The position numbers and the translations under genes are program-made. Shown piece after piece: positions 1-7,719 of a stretch of DNA of 15,502 nt. Where the stretch lies: NCBI GenBank assembly GCA_031262625.1, contig JAISHJ010000084.1:1-15502 (forward strand), given 5' to 3'. This stretch comes from Ruminococcus sp. (GTDB lineage Bacteria; Bacillota; Clostridia; Oscillospirales; Ruminococcaceae). A model generated the notes under the pieces. The model searched no databases, was not told the DNA's origin, and worked only from the letters and a program-made list of their open reading frames with translations. Numbering within the stretch: position 1 is the stretch's first letter; each line of letters starts with the position of its first letter.

Positions 1-1
1 C

Positions 2-388
2 TGTTTCGCAGAAATGGATTTTTCGATAATTGAAAGGCTCATTGATTCAATTATACGAAATTTATCTTATGAAAGAAATGCCGCACAATATGCATCCCTT
101 ATCACTTTGATAATCCGTACTGTTGTATGCTTTATAACAATCTTCGGATTAATGACCGCGACATCAGCATTCGGGCATCTTTTCGGAACGAAAAGAATAT
201 GGGGCGAATTCATCTTTGTTGTTGCTGTAATTATCGTGTTTTTCGTGTACGCATATTTTATGCAAAATATGTATATTTCATTTGAGACAGCAGCCTTTTA
301 TATAGATACCGCAGTCGAATTTGCCGTTACGGCGGGATTCTTATACTTCACAAACCATATCTTCACAAAAAAACTAAACGTCCTCTAA
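2..388 (+). CDS. Integral membrane protein, 5'-truncated by window edge
   Basis: I do not recognise this family. The frame is open to the left edge: the codons before the ATG at 14 have no stop, and no ribosome-binding site precedes that ATG, so the gene probably starts outside the window. Counted from the ATG at 14, 124 residues are visible. There are three hydrophobic segments (about residues 26-50, 63-84 and 100-118) separated by short basic loops such as GTKR, which suggests the C-terminal membrane part of a transporter-like or permease-like protein. The tail is short and basic (KKLNVL). A rho-independent terminator starts five bases after the stop. The neighbouring operon converges on it from the other strand. 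It could instead be a small three-helix membrane protein that really starts at 14; function is unknown. Confidence 0.6.
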   Translation, partial: CFAEMDFSIIERLIDSIIRNLSYERNAAQYASLITLIIRTVVCFITIFGLMTATSAFGHLFGTKRIWGEFIFVVAVIIVFFVYAYFMQNMYISFETAAFYIDTAVEFAVTAGFLYFTNHIFTKKLNVL

Positions 389-392
389 ACAA

Positions 393-424
393 AAAAGTGC
401 TTAACCTCACGGCTAAGCACTTTT
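393..424. terminator. Bidirectional intrinsic terminator between convergent genes
   Basis: A perfect 11-bp inverted repeat (AAAAGTGCTTA at 393-403, TAAGCACTTTT at 414-424) surrounds a 10-base loop. It has an A-tract on the left and a T-tract on the right, so it can act on both strands. It ends the plus-strand membrane-protein gene (stop at 388) and the minus-strand chemoreceptor operon (stop at 433). Confidence 0.88.
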
Positions 425-432
425 ACTTTCAA

Positions 433-2496
433 TTATCTTGCAAGCTTAAAATCTTTAATGCTTTCGTCGAGCATATCAGCCTGTTCTGTAAGCTGTACGC
501 TTGCGGCGGCGCTTTCTTCGGCAGTAGCCGTGTTGCGCGAAACCACATCCGAAAATTGCTCAAGAGCGGTGTTAATGTTGACGAGAGCAGTCTTTTGTTC
601 AGACGAACCCTCGGAGATGTTGTGTACCACGTTGGCACTTTCGTTAATTCCGGCAACAATCTCATCAAGCGAAGCCGCAGTCTCTGCCGCAATTGCAGCG
701 CCTTGATTTGACTTTTGAATGGAATTTTCAATAAGCGCACCGGTCTCTTTAGCAGCTTCCGCAGATTTTGAAGCAAGGTTTCTTACCTCGTCCGCAACTA
801 CCGAGAAGCCTTTGCCCGCTTCGCCTGCTCTCGCCGCTTCAACAGCCGCATTAAGTGCTAAAATATTCGTCTGGAAAGCGATGTCGTCGATTACTTTAAT
901 TACCTTCGATATATCGTGAGAAGCAGACTCAATCTCATTCACAGCCGTCTTAAGGTCGTTCATCTGCGCGTTGCCCTTTTGCGCATTCGTGCGAATTTTT
1001 TCGGAAAGAGCGTAAGCACTTTTCGCCATTTCCGCGTTTAGGTTAGCCTGTGAAGCAACATCGTTAAGGCTTGCGTTGAGTTCCTCAACGGTAGCCGCCT
1101 GCTCTTGTGAGCCGGAAGCAAGTGCCTCAGCGGCACCGCTTATCTGGTCTGCGCCGTTTTTAACCTGCATTGAAGATGCGCGGATTTTTTCAAAAGTTGT
1201 ATTAAGGGAATCAATCATTCGATTGATTTCTTTATTCATAATGTCGCCGTCCGAACGTACCTCAACATGAGCCGAATAATCGCCGCCCGACACCGCACTT
1301 ATAAGCTTAGCCTGTGTTTTAATACTCTCCGCCATATCTACAAATGCGTTGGCAAGCTGTTCAATTTCATTTTTAGTATTACCGTCGGTTTTCTGTATCG
1401 TTATTGAGGAAGTATCACCCATGCTGATATGCTTAGCGCCGTCAATAATTTCTTCGAGAGGTTTAATTGTGCGGTTAACGGTAATATACACCGCCAGCGC
1501 AACAAGAAGCACAATTGCAACGCCGAATACTATTATTATAATCGTGAGAGCAGTTGTTGAAGAATTGAATTCGGAATTAAGTACCGTTCCGCCCATTACA
1601 AGGTTTGTCGGCACATCACCTGTAGCAACCGGCATGAAGTAGAGCATCCGCCCTTCTACTTCCCCATACCATGTAGTACCGTCATCCGCCGCTTGTTCAA
1701 TTTTATCTCCGACAGCTTCAAGGTACGAAATAGACGTATATGGCTGTAAAACATATTCGGGCGTAGGACTTGTAATAACCGTGCCGCCGGCGGAAAGAAG
1801 GAACACATACCCATCTTGAAGTATAGTAGCGTCCGCCATGAGTTCGTCCGCGCTTACAAGCATAATATCAGCACCGATTACGCCGATAACTTTACCGCCT
1901 TGAATCATCGGAAGGCAGATTGAATAAACATTCGATTCAACTCCTCCGTATGCGTAGGCGAAAGGCTCTGTTATGTAAGGTTTCCCGGAATTTTTAGCAC
2001 CCTCGTAAAATTCGGTTGCGGAGTCGCCTATTCCGGCAAGAGGTTCGATAAGAACCGAACCGTCCGAATTGCGCGAAACACAAGGCACAAAACGCGAATT
2101 CTCGTCCGTTACCGCATAGTCGCTTGTTAATCCTGCGAGCGGAAGGATTTCCGGTTCAAATGCCGCCCAATACGCACCGGCATCATTATTTGAAGCAAGC
2201 GCACTCTCAAGCATTGATAAAATAGATGTAGCCTGTAAATGCTCTGAATCGTCCGACGCAAGTGTCTCGTAAACCTGTTCGCGAAGGAGTTCCACCGTAG
2301 CATATGATTTTCCGTTAATAGTCTCAAGTTCGGCTGCATATGCCTCTACCCTGTTGTCAACCAAGTCAGTCACAAGAGAAGTTGTTGTTTTCGATGAAAC
2401 AATTGAAATAGTTACAACCATTATGAGCATCAAAACAATAATAATAGTTACTACCGAAAACATAATCTTGGTTTTTATACTTGCCCGACTGTTCAT
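433..2496 (-). CDS. Methyl-accepting chemotaxis protein with dCache-like sensor
   Basis: A membrane chemoreceptor of 687 residues that signals to CheA/CheW. In order it has an N-terminal membrane helix (about 12-34), an extracytoplasmic sensor (about 36-315), a second membrane helix (about 317-340), a HAMP domain (about 341-395, with IKPLEEI) and a long cytoplasmic coiled coil. The signalling tip is at about 536-575, with FQTNILALNAAVEAARAGE and GKGFSVVADEVR. Likely methylation segments are SQEQAATVEEL (463-473) and ATAEESAAA. The sensor reads as double Cache: it has RFVPC, a GKPYITEPF segment and VIGVIGADI (204-211). The start is the ATG at 2496, five bases after GGAGG. A longer frame from a TTG at 2523 would swallow that site. 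It is the last gene of an operon with an ABC amino-acid transporter, 33 bases after the ATPase stop, which suggests that it senses something related to the transported solute. No C-terminal receptor-tether pentapeptide is seen. Confidence 0.96.
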   Translation of the reverse strand: MNSRASIKTKIMFSVVTIIIVLMLIMVVTISIVSSKTTTSLVTDLVDNRVEAYAAELETINGKSYATVELLREQVYETLASDDSEHLQATSILSMLESALASNNDAGAYWAAFEPEILPLAGLTSDYAVTDENSRFVPCVSRNSDGSVLIEPLAGIGDSATEFYEGAKNSGKPYITEPFAYAYGGVESNVYSICLPMIQGGKVIGVIGADIMLVSADELMADATILQDGYVFLLSAGGTVITSPTPEYVLQPYTSISYLEAVGDKIEQAADDGTTWYGEVEGRMLYFMPVATGDVPTNLVMGGTVLNSEFNSSTTALTIIIIVFGVAIVLLVALAVYITVNRTIKPLEEIIDGAKHISMGDTSSITIQKTDGNTKNEIEQLANAFVDMAESIKTQAKLISAVSGGDYSAHVEVRSDGDIMNKEINRMIDSLNTTFEKIRASSMQVKNGADQISGAAEALASGSQEQAATVEELNASLNDVASQANLNAEMAKSAYALSEKIRTNAQKGNAQMNDLKTAVNEIESASHDISKVIKVIDDIAFQTNILALNAAVEAARAGEAGKGFSVVADEVRNLASKSAEAAKETGALIENSIQKSNQGAAIAAETAASLDEIVAGINESANVVHNISEGSSEQKTALVNINTALEQFSDVVSRNTATAEESAAASVQLTEQADMLDESIKDFKLAR

Positions 2497-2501
2497 TTTT
2501 T

Positions 2502-2506
2502 CCTCC
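2502..2506 (-). promoter_or_regulatory. Ribosome-binding site that sets the chemoreceptor start
   Basis: GGAGG on the minus strand lies five bases before the ATG at 2496. It lies inside the coding part of the longer TTG-initiated frame, which argues for the shorter 687-residue protein. Confidence 0.8.
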
Positions 2507-2529
2507 GGATCTGCGGCTACCAAAAACCG

Positions 2530-3597
2530 CTAAATCTCCACTTTTATTTTGCTTAAATTGTCGTATGAGTACTTAGTACTCTTCGCGGTTTTCTTAATGA
2601 TAGCCGCCGCAACATCATCGTCGGCAGTATCAAGAAGATTGCGGTTTTCATCGTAGCTTACTTCGACAGTAAAGCTTTGAAGCTTATCCGAATATGAGAT
2701 ATTAAGAATAAACTTAGGTGCAGCGGGTGACACAATATTAACCGATAATTCCTCGGCAACAAGCCGGAGTTTTTGTGCTTTTTCGCCGCTTAACCCTTGA
2801 CGGAAACAGAAATTGTCGATTCCGTTAAGGAGCGCAGGACGGTCAAAATCGCGGCTGTGAGCCTCAAATTCAAAGCTTCTTATGCGGAAGATAAAGCTTC
2901 TCGTACGTTCTTTTTTAGGATGATTAAATATCTCGTCAGGGGTTCCCGATTCATAAATACCGCCTTCGTCCATGAAAAATACGCGGTTTGATACCTCCTC
3001 TGCAAATTTCATTTCGTGCGTAACAATAATCATAGTAAGCCCCGAGCGGGAAAGCCCCCGTATAACGGCGGTTACCTCCCCTACCATCGTCGGGTCGAGG
3101 GCTGATGTAGGTTCGTCAAAAAGTATAACATCCGGGCTCATTGCAAGACAGCGGGCAATCGCCGCACGCTGTTTCTGTCCGCCGGAAAGTTCGCCCGGAA
3201 AATGATAAGCACGCTCCGAAAGTCCAACAGAGCGGAGCAGTTCCATCGCTGTTTCGGTAGCTTCGGCTTTGGTTTTTCCCAAAAGCTTCATAGGACCGAC
3301 GGTAAGGTTACCCATAACATTCATGTGTGAATAAAGCCCGAAGTCTTGGAAAACCATTCCGATACGTCTGCGGATTTTATCAATATTTTTGCGTGTGATA
3401 AGATTACCGTCAAACCAAACCTCTCCGCCTGTAGGAGCGTCAAGCATATTAATTCCGCGAAGGAAAGTGCTTTTCCCGGTGCCGGAAGGTCCGATAACAG
3501 AAATTATCTCGCCTTTTTCAATTTCGGCATTAACACCGTTTAGTATGACACTTGAACCATAGCGTTTTTCCATGCCGCGAACAGAAATTAAACTCAT
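2530..3597 (-). CDS. Polar amino-acid ABC transporter ATP-binding protein with extra C-terminal domain
   Basis: The ATPase subunit that energises the fused permease encoded just upstream (17-base gap). Residues 1-235 are a standard GlnQ/HisP-type domain: Walker A GPSGTGKST (36-44), Q-loop Q84, signature LSGGQKQR (137-144), Walker B ILFDEP (158-163), D-loop SALD (165-168) and switch H194. GlnQ proteins usually stop near 240-250 residues, but this one runs to 355. The extra ~115 residues (about 240-355) have a charged helix with EELSVN (282-287), followed by a strand-rich part. That pattern resembles the N-box region of GHKL/RsbW-like ATP-binding domains, but the glycine-rich boxes are not evident. 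I infer a regulatory domain, possibly degenerate; the identity is uncertain. The Shine-Dalgarno sequence is weak (GGA), which fits translation coupled to the upstream gene. Confidence 0.95.
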   Translation of the reverse strand: MSLISVRGMEKRYGSSVILNGVNAEIEKGEIISVIGPSGTGKSTFLRGINMLDAPTGGEVWFDGNLITRKNIDKIRRRIGMVFQDFGLYSHMNVMGNLTVGPMKLLGKTKAEATETAMELLRSVGLSERAYHFPGELSGGQKQRAAIARCLAMSPDVILFDEPTSALDPTMVGEVTAVIRGLSRSGLTMIIVTHEMKFAEEVSNRVFFMDEGGIYESGTPDEIFNHPKKERTRSFIFRIRSFEFEAHSRDFDRPALLNGIDNFCFRQGLSGEKAQKLRLVAEELSVNIVSPAAPKFILNISYSDKLQSFTVEVSYDENRNLLDTADDDVAAAIIKKTAKSTKYSYDNLSKIKVEI

Positions 3598-3614
3598 AAT
3601 TTTATTCCGATTAA

Positions 3615-5189
3615 TTAAATTTTATGTGTAACTTTTTTCACAATTGCTTTGAAAATAAGTATGAACACTGTTGTAATTACAAGATAGATTAAAGCCGCGA
3701 AGATAAGCGGGAAGTAAGGGTCATAGGTGCGTGAACGGATGATGTCGGAAGCGCGCATAAGGTCGCCGATTGCTACATATCCTACAATAGCTGTTTCCTT
3801 AACAAGTGTCACAAAATGTGAAAGATATGGTCCGAGAGCGGTTTTTACCGCTTGCGGAAGAGTAACCGTCATAAATGCGCCTGTCGCTGTAAATCCGGAA
3901 GCACGTGCCGCCTTTATTTCAACAGGATTAACCGTGTTTATAGCATCGGTAAGCGTCTCCCCTATTCGTATCGCCATCACAAGCGAAAATGTCGCAATAG
4001 CAATATAAACAGAGTTTATATCAACCTTCCCGAATATGATGTAGTAGGAAACCATAAGGAGAGTTACGGTCGGAAGCCCCGAAACAAGTCCGCAGACAAG
4101 CCTTGATGCTCTTGCCGCAATTTTATTTTTTCGTGTCAGCAAATAAGCAACGCCGCTCCCAAGCGCTGTACCGATTATCATTGAAACAACGCTTATGAGC
4201 ATTGTGGTAAGAAGCCCAGAAATAATAAGCTTATAGCGGTTATCGTCAATTAAGTTCCTTTGAACAGAAGTTTTAATCTCTTCAATAAAGCCGACATTTT
4301 CGGTTACAGTTTCTGCGGCGGAAGCAGTTCCTTCAAAATCAGAACGCCTTACAAGCATTGTACAGGTGTCGAAATATACAGGCTCGGTGTAACCTACGCT
4401 CTTTTTCCGCTCTTCGGTTATAGAAATCCCGGAAGCGCCGAGGTCGGCTTTCCCGCTCGCCACATAGTTAATAATCGAGCCGAAATCCATAGCTGCATAT
4501 TCAATCTCGCGCTTTGCCCACGCAGCATACCGCTTCGTCAATTCAATGTCATAGCCCTTATACTCACCATCTGCGCCCATATAATCAAAAGGAACATTAG
4601 CGCCGGTAATCGCTACGGTGACTTTTCCGCGTGAGGTGTCGGAAAGGTCAATCTCCGGCATCGGGGCATCAAGGTCAGGTAAAGTTTCGCCCGAAAGCCA
4701 GCGGTTTTGAATTTCTTCAAGTGTTCCGTCGGCAGTAATCTCCGCTAAAAATGTATTAAATTCGTCGCGAATCTCCGGATTTTCGGTAGGATACCCCATC
4801 GGCATACTGAAAATTTCAGACGGTACTTTTACGCCGAGAAGTTCGGGGTAATCTTCTAAAAACACAGCAGCGGCGGAGGTGTCAAACGCTGTAACATCAA
4901 TTTTACCGATTCTGACCGCCTCAAAACAACCTGTATTATCTGTAAAATAGAGTATATCACTCGCTTCAAAGTCATTTTTAATCATCGGTTCAAAAACACT
5001 GCCCATCTTAATGGCGAATGTTTTACCTATATAATTCTGCCAAGCATTTGGGTCATTCGGGTCAGACACTTGTCCGATATTTTCAGACGATGACACCTCG
5101 CTTCCGCCGGAAGCGGCGGTCCCGCAGGATGTTAAGAATAAACTTAATATTAAAACAGCAACACAAATCAGCGAAAAAAATTTCTTCAT
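3615..5189 (-). CDS. Fused substrate-binding lipoprotein and permease of an amino-acid ABC transporter
   Basis: A single 524-residue chain combines ligand capture and membrane passage for a HisM/GlnP-type importer. The N-terminus is a lipoprotein signal (KK, a hydrophobic run, lipobox LTSC, Cys22). Residues about 53-165 resemble lobe 2 of a type-3 periplasmic binding protein, including GKIDVTAFD (95-103), whose Asp matches the amino-group ligand, and the closing segment DGTLEEIQNRW (154-164). Residues about 188-282 resemble lobe 1 (VTVAITGANVPFDYM, then a MDFGSII segment, then GISITEERKKS with the carboxylate-binding Arg). From about 320 to 515 is a BPD permease domain with some five membrane helices and an EAA-like loop (EIKAARASG, 424-432). 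It is the first gene of the operon; the ATPase follows. With one permease per chain, the transporter is probably a homodimer. The solute is inferred to be a polar amino acid. Confidence 0.95.
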   Translation of the reverse strand: MKKFFSLICVAVLILSLFLTSCGTAASGGSEVSSSENIGQVSDPNDPNAWQNYIGKTFAIKMGSVFEPMIKNDFEASDILYFTDNTGCFEAVRIGKIDVTAFDTSAAAVFLEDYPELLGVKVPSEIFSMPMGYPTENPEIRDEFNTFLAEITADGTLEEIQNRWLSGETLPDLDAPMPEIDLSDTSRGKVTVAITGANVPFDYMGADGEYKGYDIELTKRYAAWAKREIEYAAMDFGSIINYVASGKADLGASGISITEERKKSVGYTEPVYFDTCTMLVRRSDFEGTASAAETVTENVGFIEEIKTSVQRNLIDDNRYKLIISGLLTTMLISVVSMIIGTALGSGVAYLLTRKNKIAARASRLVCGLVSGLPTVTLLMVSYYIIFGKVDINSVYIAIATFSLVMAIRIGETLTDAINTVNPVEIKAARASGFTATGAFMTVTLPQAVKTALGPYLSHFVTLVKETAIVGYVAIGDLMRASDIIRSRTYDPYFPLIFAALIYLVITTVFILIFKAIVKKVTHKI

Positions 5190-5254
5190 AATAACTCAAA
5201 TACTTATAAAATAAACTATTCAACCAAAAAACACTTCTGTCGATATAATTATAC

Positions 5255-5282
5255 ATTATAAACAGTTATTTTTAATGCACAA
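5255..5282 (-). promoter_or_regulatory. Sigma-A-like promoter of the transporter/chemoreceptor operon
   Basis: On the minus strand TTGTGC (5282-5277) and TATAAT (5260-5255) are 16 bases apart in a very AT-rich stretch. The -10 lies about 66 bases before the start of the permease gene, which leaves a leader of roughly 60 bases. I see no T-box or riboswitch in the leader. Confidence 0.55.
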
Positions 5283-5330
5283 ATAATGAATGATTAGTAG
5301 TTTTTTAATAGACATCTATTGACAATATAC

Positions 5331-5366
5331 AAAAAAGAGAATTACGTAGGCGTAAATCTCTTTTTT
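5331..5366 (-). terminator. Intrinsic terminator after the amidase gene
   Basis: A 16-bp stem with one mismatch and a four-base loop, flanked by A6 and T6 runs. On the minus strand it starts five bases after the amidase stop, and its U-run fits termination of that gene. The symmetry would let it work in both directions, insulating the downstream transporter operon. Confidence 0.85.
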
Positions 5367-5371
5367 ATAGA

Positions 5372-6115
5372 TTAATTCATCTGTATGTATGACTTTGAGG
5401 AGTAGCCGTGAGTACCGTTATAGTTTACCACATACCAGTCTCCCGCGTCGCCGAGTACTGTAACAGTCGCACCGGCAGGGATTGAACCTACTACTGCGGC
5501 GGTAGAAGCCGGGAATTCGCGGATATTAAGTCCGCTTCCGTCAGTAACTACAGTTCCATACCGTACGTTCCCCCCGTTAATAAACGGTATTCCGAAATAA
5601 TCAGCGAGGGATTTAACGAGAGACTCTGCAATCTGCGGAATATTATTCTTTATCCACTCCGCATCCTCCGGATTGTCGTGATATCCGAGTTCAGCAAGTA
5701 CCGATACTGCTTTGGTACGGTTAACCTCCGCAAGGCTTGTCGTCTGTTCGGTCTTAACCTTTGAAGGGTCCGGGTATGTACCGTCTTGCATATTATCAAC
5801 TATAATATCGGCGAGTTTCTTTGAAAACTCCGAGTATGGCGAATAGTAAACATCCACACCCTGCATCCTTCCGGCATAGTTTCCTCCGGCGGCGTTTGAA
5901 TGAAGCGCCAAATGCACATCATACTGTCCTGCGTTTGAGTCGTCAATTGCGCCTAAAACATTCTTTGCGGGGTCGTTGCGGACATAGTCGATACCGGAAG
6001 CCTGAAGAAGCGGTTCCATATAATCGGCGAGTATATTCATATATTGTTCTTCGGTTCCGCCGTTGACATATTTATTCCATTCTTGCGTTGATGGGCTTAA
6101 AAAAACTTTCGGCAA
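5372..6115 (-). CDS. N-acetylmuramoyl-L-alanine amidase (Amidase_3-like) with C-terminal SH3b domain
   Basis: Predicted zinc amidase that cuts the bond between muramic acid and the stem peptide of peptidoglycan; 247 residues. Residues 1-177 fit the Amidase_3 fold: FLSPSTQEWN (5-14), a Glu pair in GGTEEQYMN (zinc Glu region), HLALHSNA (68-75, zinc His72) and VLAELGYHDN (139-148, catalytic Glu142). Residues about 184-247 are a bacterial SH3 domain (SGLNIRE, GDWYVV, GYSSKSYI) that would bind the wall. The canonical DPGHGG motif carrying the first zinc His is replaced by SPSTQ. There is no signal peptide, so release may need lysis, a holin or sporulation. I chose the TTG at 6115, ten bases after AAGGGAG; an ATG at 6136 has no ribosome-binding site and would overlap it. 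It could come from a domesticated phage lysin or be a cortex/spore hydrolase. Confidence 0.88.
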   Translation of the reverse strand: MPKVFLSPSTQEWNKYVNGGTEEQYMNILADYMEPLLQASGIDYVRNDPAKNVLGAIDDSNAGQYDVHLALHSNAAGGNYAGRMQGVDVYYSPYSEFSKKLADIIVDNMQDGTYPDPSKVKTEQTTSLAEVNRTKAVSVLAELGYHDNPEDAEWIKNNIPQIAESLVKSLADYFGIPFINGGNVRYGTVVTDGSGLNIREFPASTAAVVGSIPAGATVTVLGDAGDWYVVNYNGTHGYSSKSYIQMN

Positions 6116-6125
6116 AATATAAACA

Positions 6126-6132
6126 CTCCCTT
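6126..6132 (-). promoter_or_regulatory. Ribosome-binding site supporting a TTG start for the amidase
   Basis: AAGGGAG on the minus strand, ten bases before the TTG at 6115. No comparable site precedes the ATG at 6136. Confidence 0.6.
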
Positions 6133-6184
6133 GCATTACTTTTTATCATAATATGGATAATTTTATTTTTAGTTACTCCTGCAC

Positions 6185-6217
6185 AAAAAAAGGCGCGAAT
6201 TAACATTTTTCGCGCCT
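6185..6217 (-). terminator. Intrinsic terminator after the amidohydrolase operon
   Basis: Perfect 9-bp stem (AGGCGCGAA / TTCGCGCCT, arms at 6191-6199 and 6209-6217), followed on the minus strand by a run of seven T. It lies 14 bases after the stop of the small acidic protein. Confidence 0.9.
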
Positions 6218-6230
6218 AATTAATATTATT

Positions 6231-6572
6231 TTACTCGTCAAATTCATCGTCGTCATCGCCGTATTCACTGACATATATTATCGGTTCGTGGTTTTGAAGC
6301 CATTTATCATAACAGCTGTCGATGAATTCATAGGCTTTACTTAGACCGTCTTTGTCGGCTGAAAACTGCTCACCGGCGATTTTTTCAGAACAGTCGTATG
6401 ATAAAAGCCCGTACCACACATCAGCGGTTATGTATTTTCCATCGTCGGTTTTTACTATTTCCGTTTTATAGTTAAAGTCGTCTTTTTTTTCATCGCGGCG
6501 GTTGCCGCTGTATTTCCCGCCGTTGTCATAATATTCAAAGACAGGAACATCAAAATTATTCCGCGTTTTCAT
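6231..6572 (-). CDS. Small acidic protein of unknown function
   Basis: I do not recognise this 113-residue protein. It is soluble, rich in Asp, Glu, Lys and Tyr, has no membrane segment or signal, and ends in an acidic tail (GDDDDEFDE). A basic stretch near 24-31 (NRRDEKKD) precedes a possible alpha/beta part with DVWYGLLSYD (51-60) and a helix with EFIDSCYDKW (82-91). The start is the ATG at 6572, which lies 17 bases inside the end of the amidohydrolase gene; a TTG three codons earlier is also possible. There is no clear ribosome-binding site, so translation is probably coupled to the upstream gene. It is the last gene of a three-gene unit and is followed by a terminator, so it is likely real. 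Confidence 0.75.
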   Translation of the reverse strand: MKTRNNFDVPVFEYYDNGGKYSGNRRDEKKDDFNYKTEIVKTDDGKYITADVWYGLLSYDCSEKIAGEQFSADKDGLSKAYEFIDSCYDKWLQNHEPIIYVSEYGDDDDEFDE

Positions 6573-7719
6573 TATACACAATTTTTCCGTTAATTATAGT
6601 ATATTTTACCTTGAAAGGAACTTCCTCCGCTATGACAAAATCTGCATCATAACCTGCTTTTATATAACCTACCCGGTTATCAATTCCGGCAATTTTCGCC
6701 GCTTCTGAGGTTATCGCACTAATGGAATCTCGAAGTCCGTATTCCTCTGCAATTTTCGCTGAAAGATAAAGGTAATGCTCGGGAATTTCCGGGTGGTCGG
6801 TACATATTGCGGTGGCAACCCCGGCAGTTTGGAGAATTCCGGCATTCTTTTCGGAAATATCCGCAAGTTCCGGCTTTGCTTTTGATGAAATTATCGGACC
6901 GATTACGGCAGAAGCACGCTTTTTTGAAAGAAAATCCGCAATTTTATACCCTTCGGTACAGTGAATAAGCGTGTATTTTAGGTTAAATTCCTCCGCGATA
7001 CGAACGGCAGTAACAATATCGCAAGCTTTGTGGCAGTGAAAATGCGCCTTAATTTCACCGCGAAGAAGCGGCAGTAACGCTTCGGACTTTATGTCATATT
7101 CCGGCAGTTCTTCGTTGTCCGTTTCTGCTTTACTTATGTCGTCGCGATACCTTACCGCTTTTGTAAGCGCCTCGCGTATCAGCGCGGCGATTCCCATTCT
7201 GGTAACAGGAGGCGAATTTTTATCGCCGTGAACGGATTTGGGGTTTTCACCCAGAGCAAATTTAATCCCGACAGTTTTTATAAGCATTTCGTCCGCAATT
7301 TTACCTTCGGTCTTTACCGCAATAAGGTCGCCGCCGATTACGTTGGCAGAGCCGCTTCCGGTAATTACCGAAGTAATTCCGGCTTTACGCGCATCGAAAA
7401 ATTCAGGCTCAAACGGGTCAAGAGCATCAATCGTGCGAAGTTGGGGCGTAACCGGATCGGAATTCTCATTAATGTCGTCGCCCTCGATACCAATTCCCGA
7501 AGCATAAAGCCCAAGATGTGTGTGGCAGTCTATAAAACCGGGGTAAATTATAAGTCCGCGTGCGTCAATATCGACAGAAAAATCCTGAGGAACAGCAAAT
7601 TCTCGTAAATTCTTAGCGGAAAGTTCCTTAATTTTGTCAATCTTACCGTCAGCAAGATAAATCAAACCGGAGATAAATTTACCATCCGGCATATATATTT
7701 TATCGCCGATAATTACCAT
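6556..7719 (-). CDS. Amidohydrolase family protein, substrate unknown
   Basis: Metal-dependent hydrolase of the imidazolonepropionase/dihydroorotase superfamily, 387 residues and full length. The TIM-barrel metal motif DCHTHLG (64-70, His66 and His68) follows the small N-terminal beta part that ends in YPGFID. Other likely metal or substrate ligands are the HFHCH cluster (226-230), LIHCTEG (His253) and CTDHPE (Asp308). The C-terminal GYDADFVI and the INGKIVYN ending are typical of the family's composite beta domain. A conserved-looking FALGENPK segment (155-161) lies on the barrel. The closest general group is the COG1228-type amidohydrolases, whose substrate is usually not known; a cyclic amide or peptide-like compound is only a guess. 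The start ATG overlaps the previous stop (TAATG), which points to coupled translation. A GTG five codons earlier is the alternative. Confidence 0.9.
   Translation of the reverse strand: MVIIGDKIYMPDGKFISGLIYLADGKIDKIKELSAKNLREFAVPQDFSVDIDARGLIIYPGFIDCHTHLGLYASGIGIEGDDINENSDPVTPQLRTIDALDPFEPEFFDARKAGITSVITGSGSANVIGGDLIAVKTEGKIADEMLIKTVGIKFALGENPKSVHGDKNSPPVTRMGIAALIREALTKAVRYRDDISKAETDNEELPEYDIKSEALLPLLRGEIKAHFHCHKACDIVTAVRIAEEFNLKYTLIHCTEGYKIADFLSKKRASAVIGPIISSKAKPELADISEKNAGILQTAGVATAICTDHPEIPEHYLYLSAKIAEEYGLRDSISAITSEAAKIAGIDNRVGYIKAGYDADFVIAEEVPFKVKYTIINGKIVYNENAE

Noticed and set aside
397..711. Plus-strand open frames inside the chemoreceptor gene, and similar frames opposite the amidohydrolase and the transporter genes
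   Set aside because: They are shadows of well-supported minus-strand genes, with no start signals and no domains.
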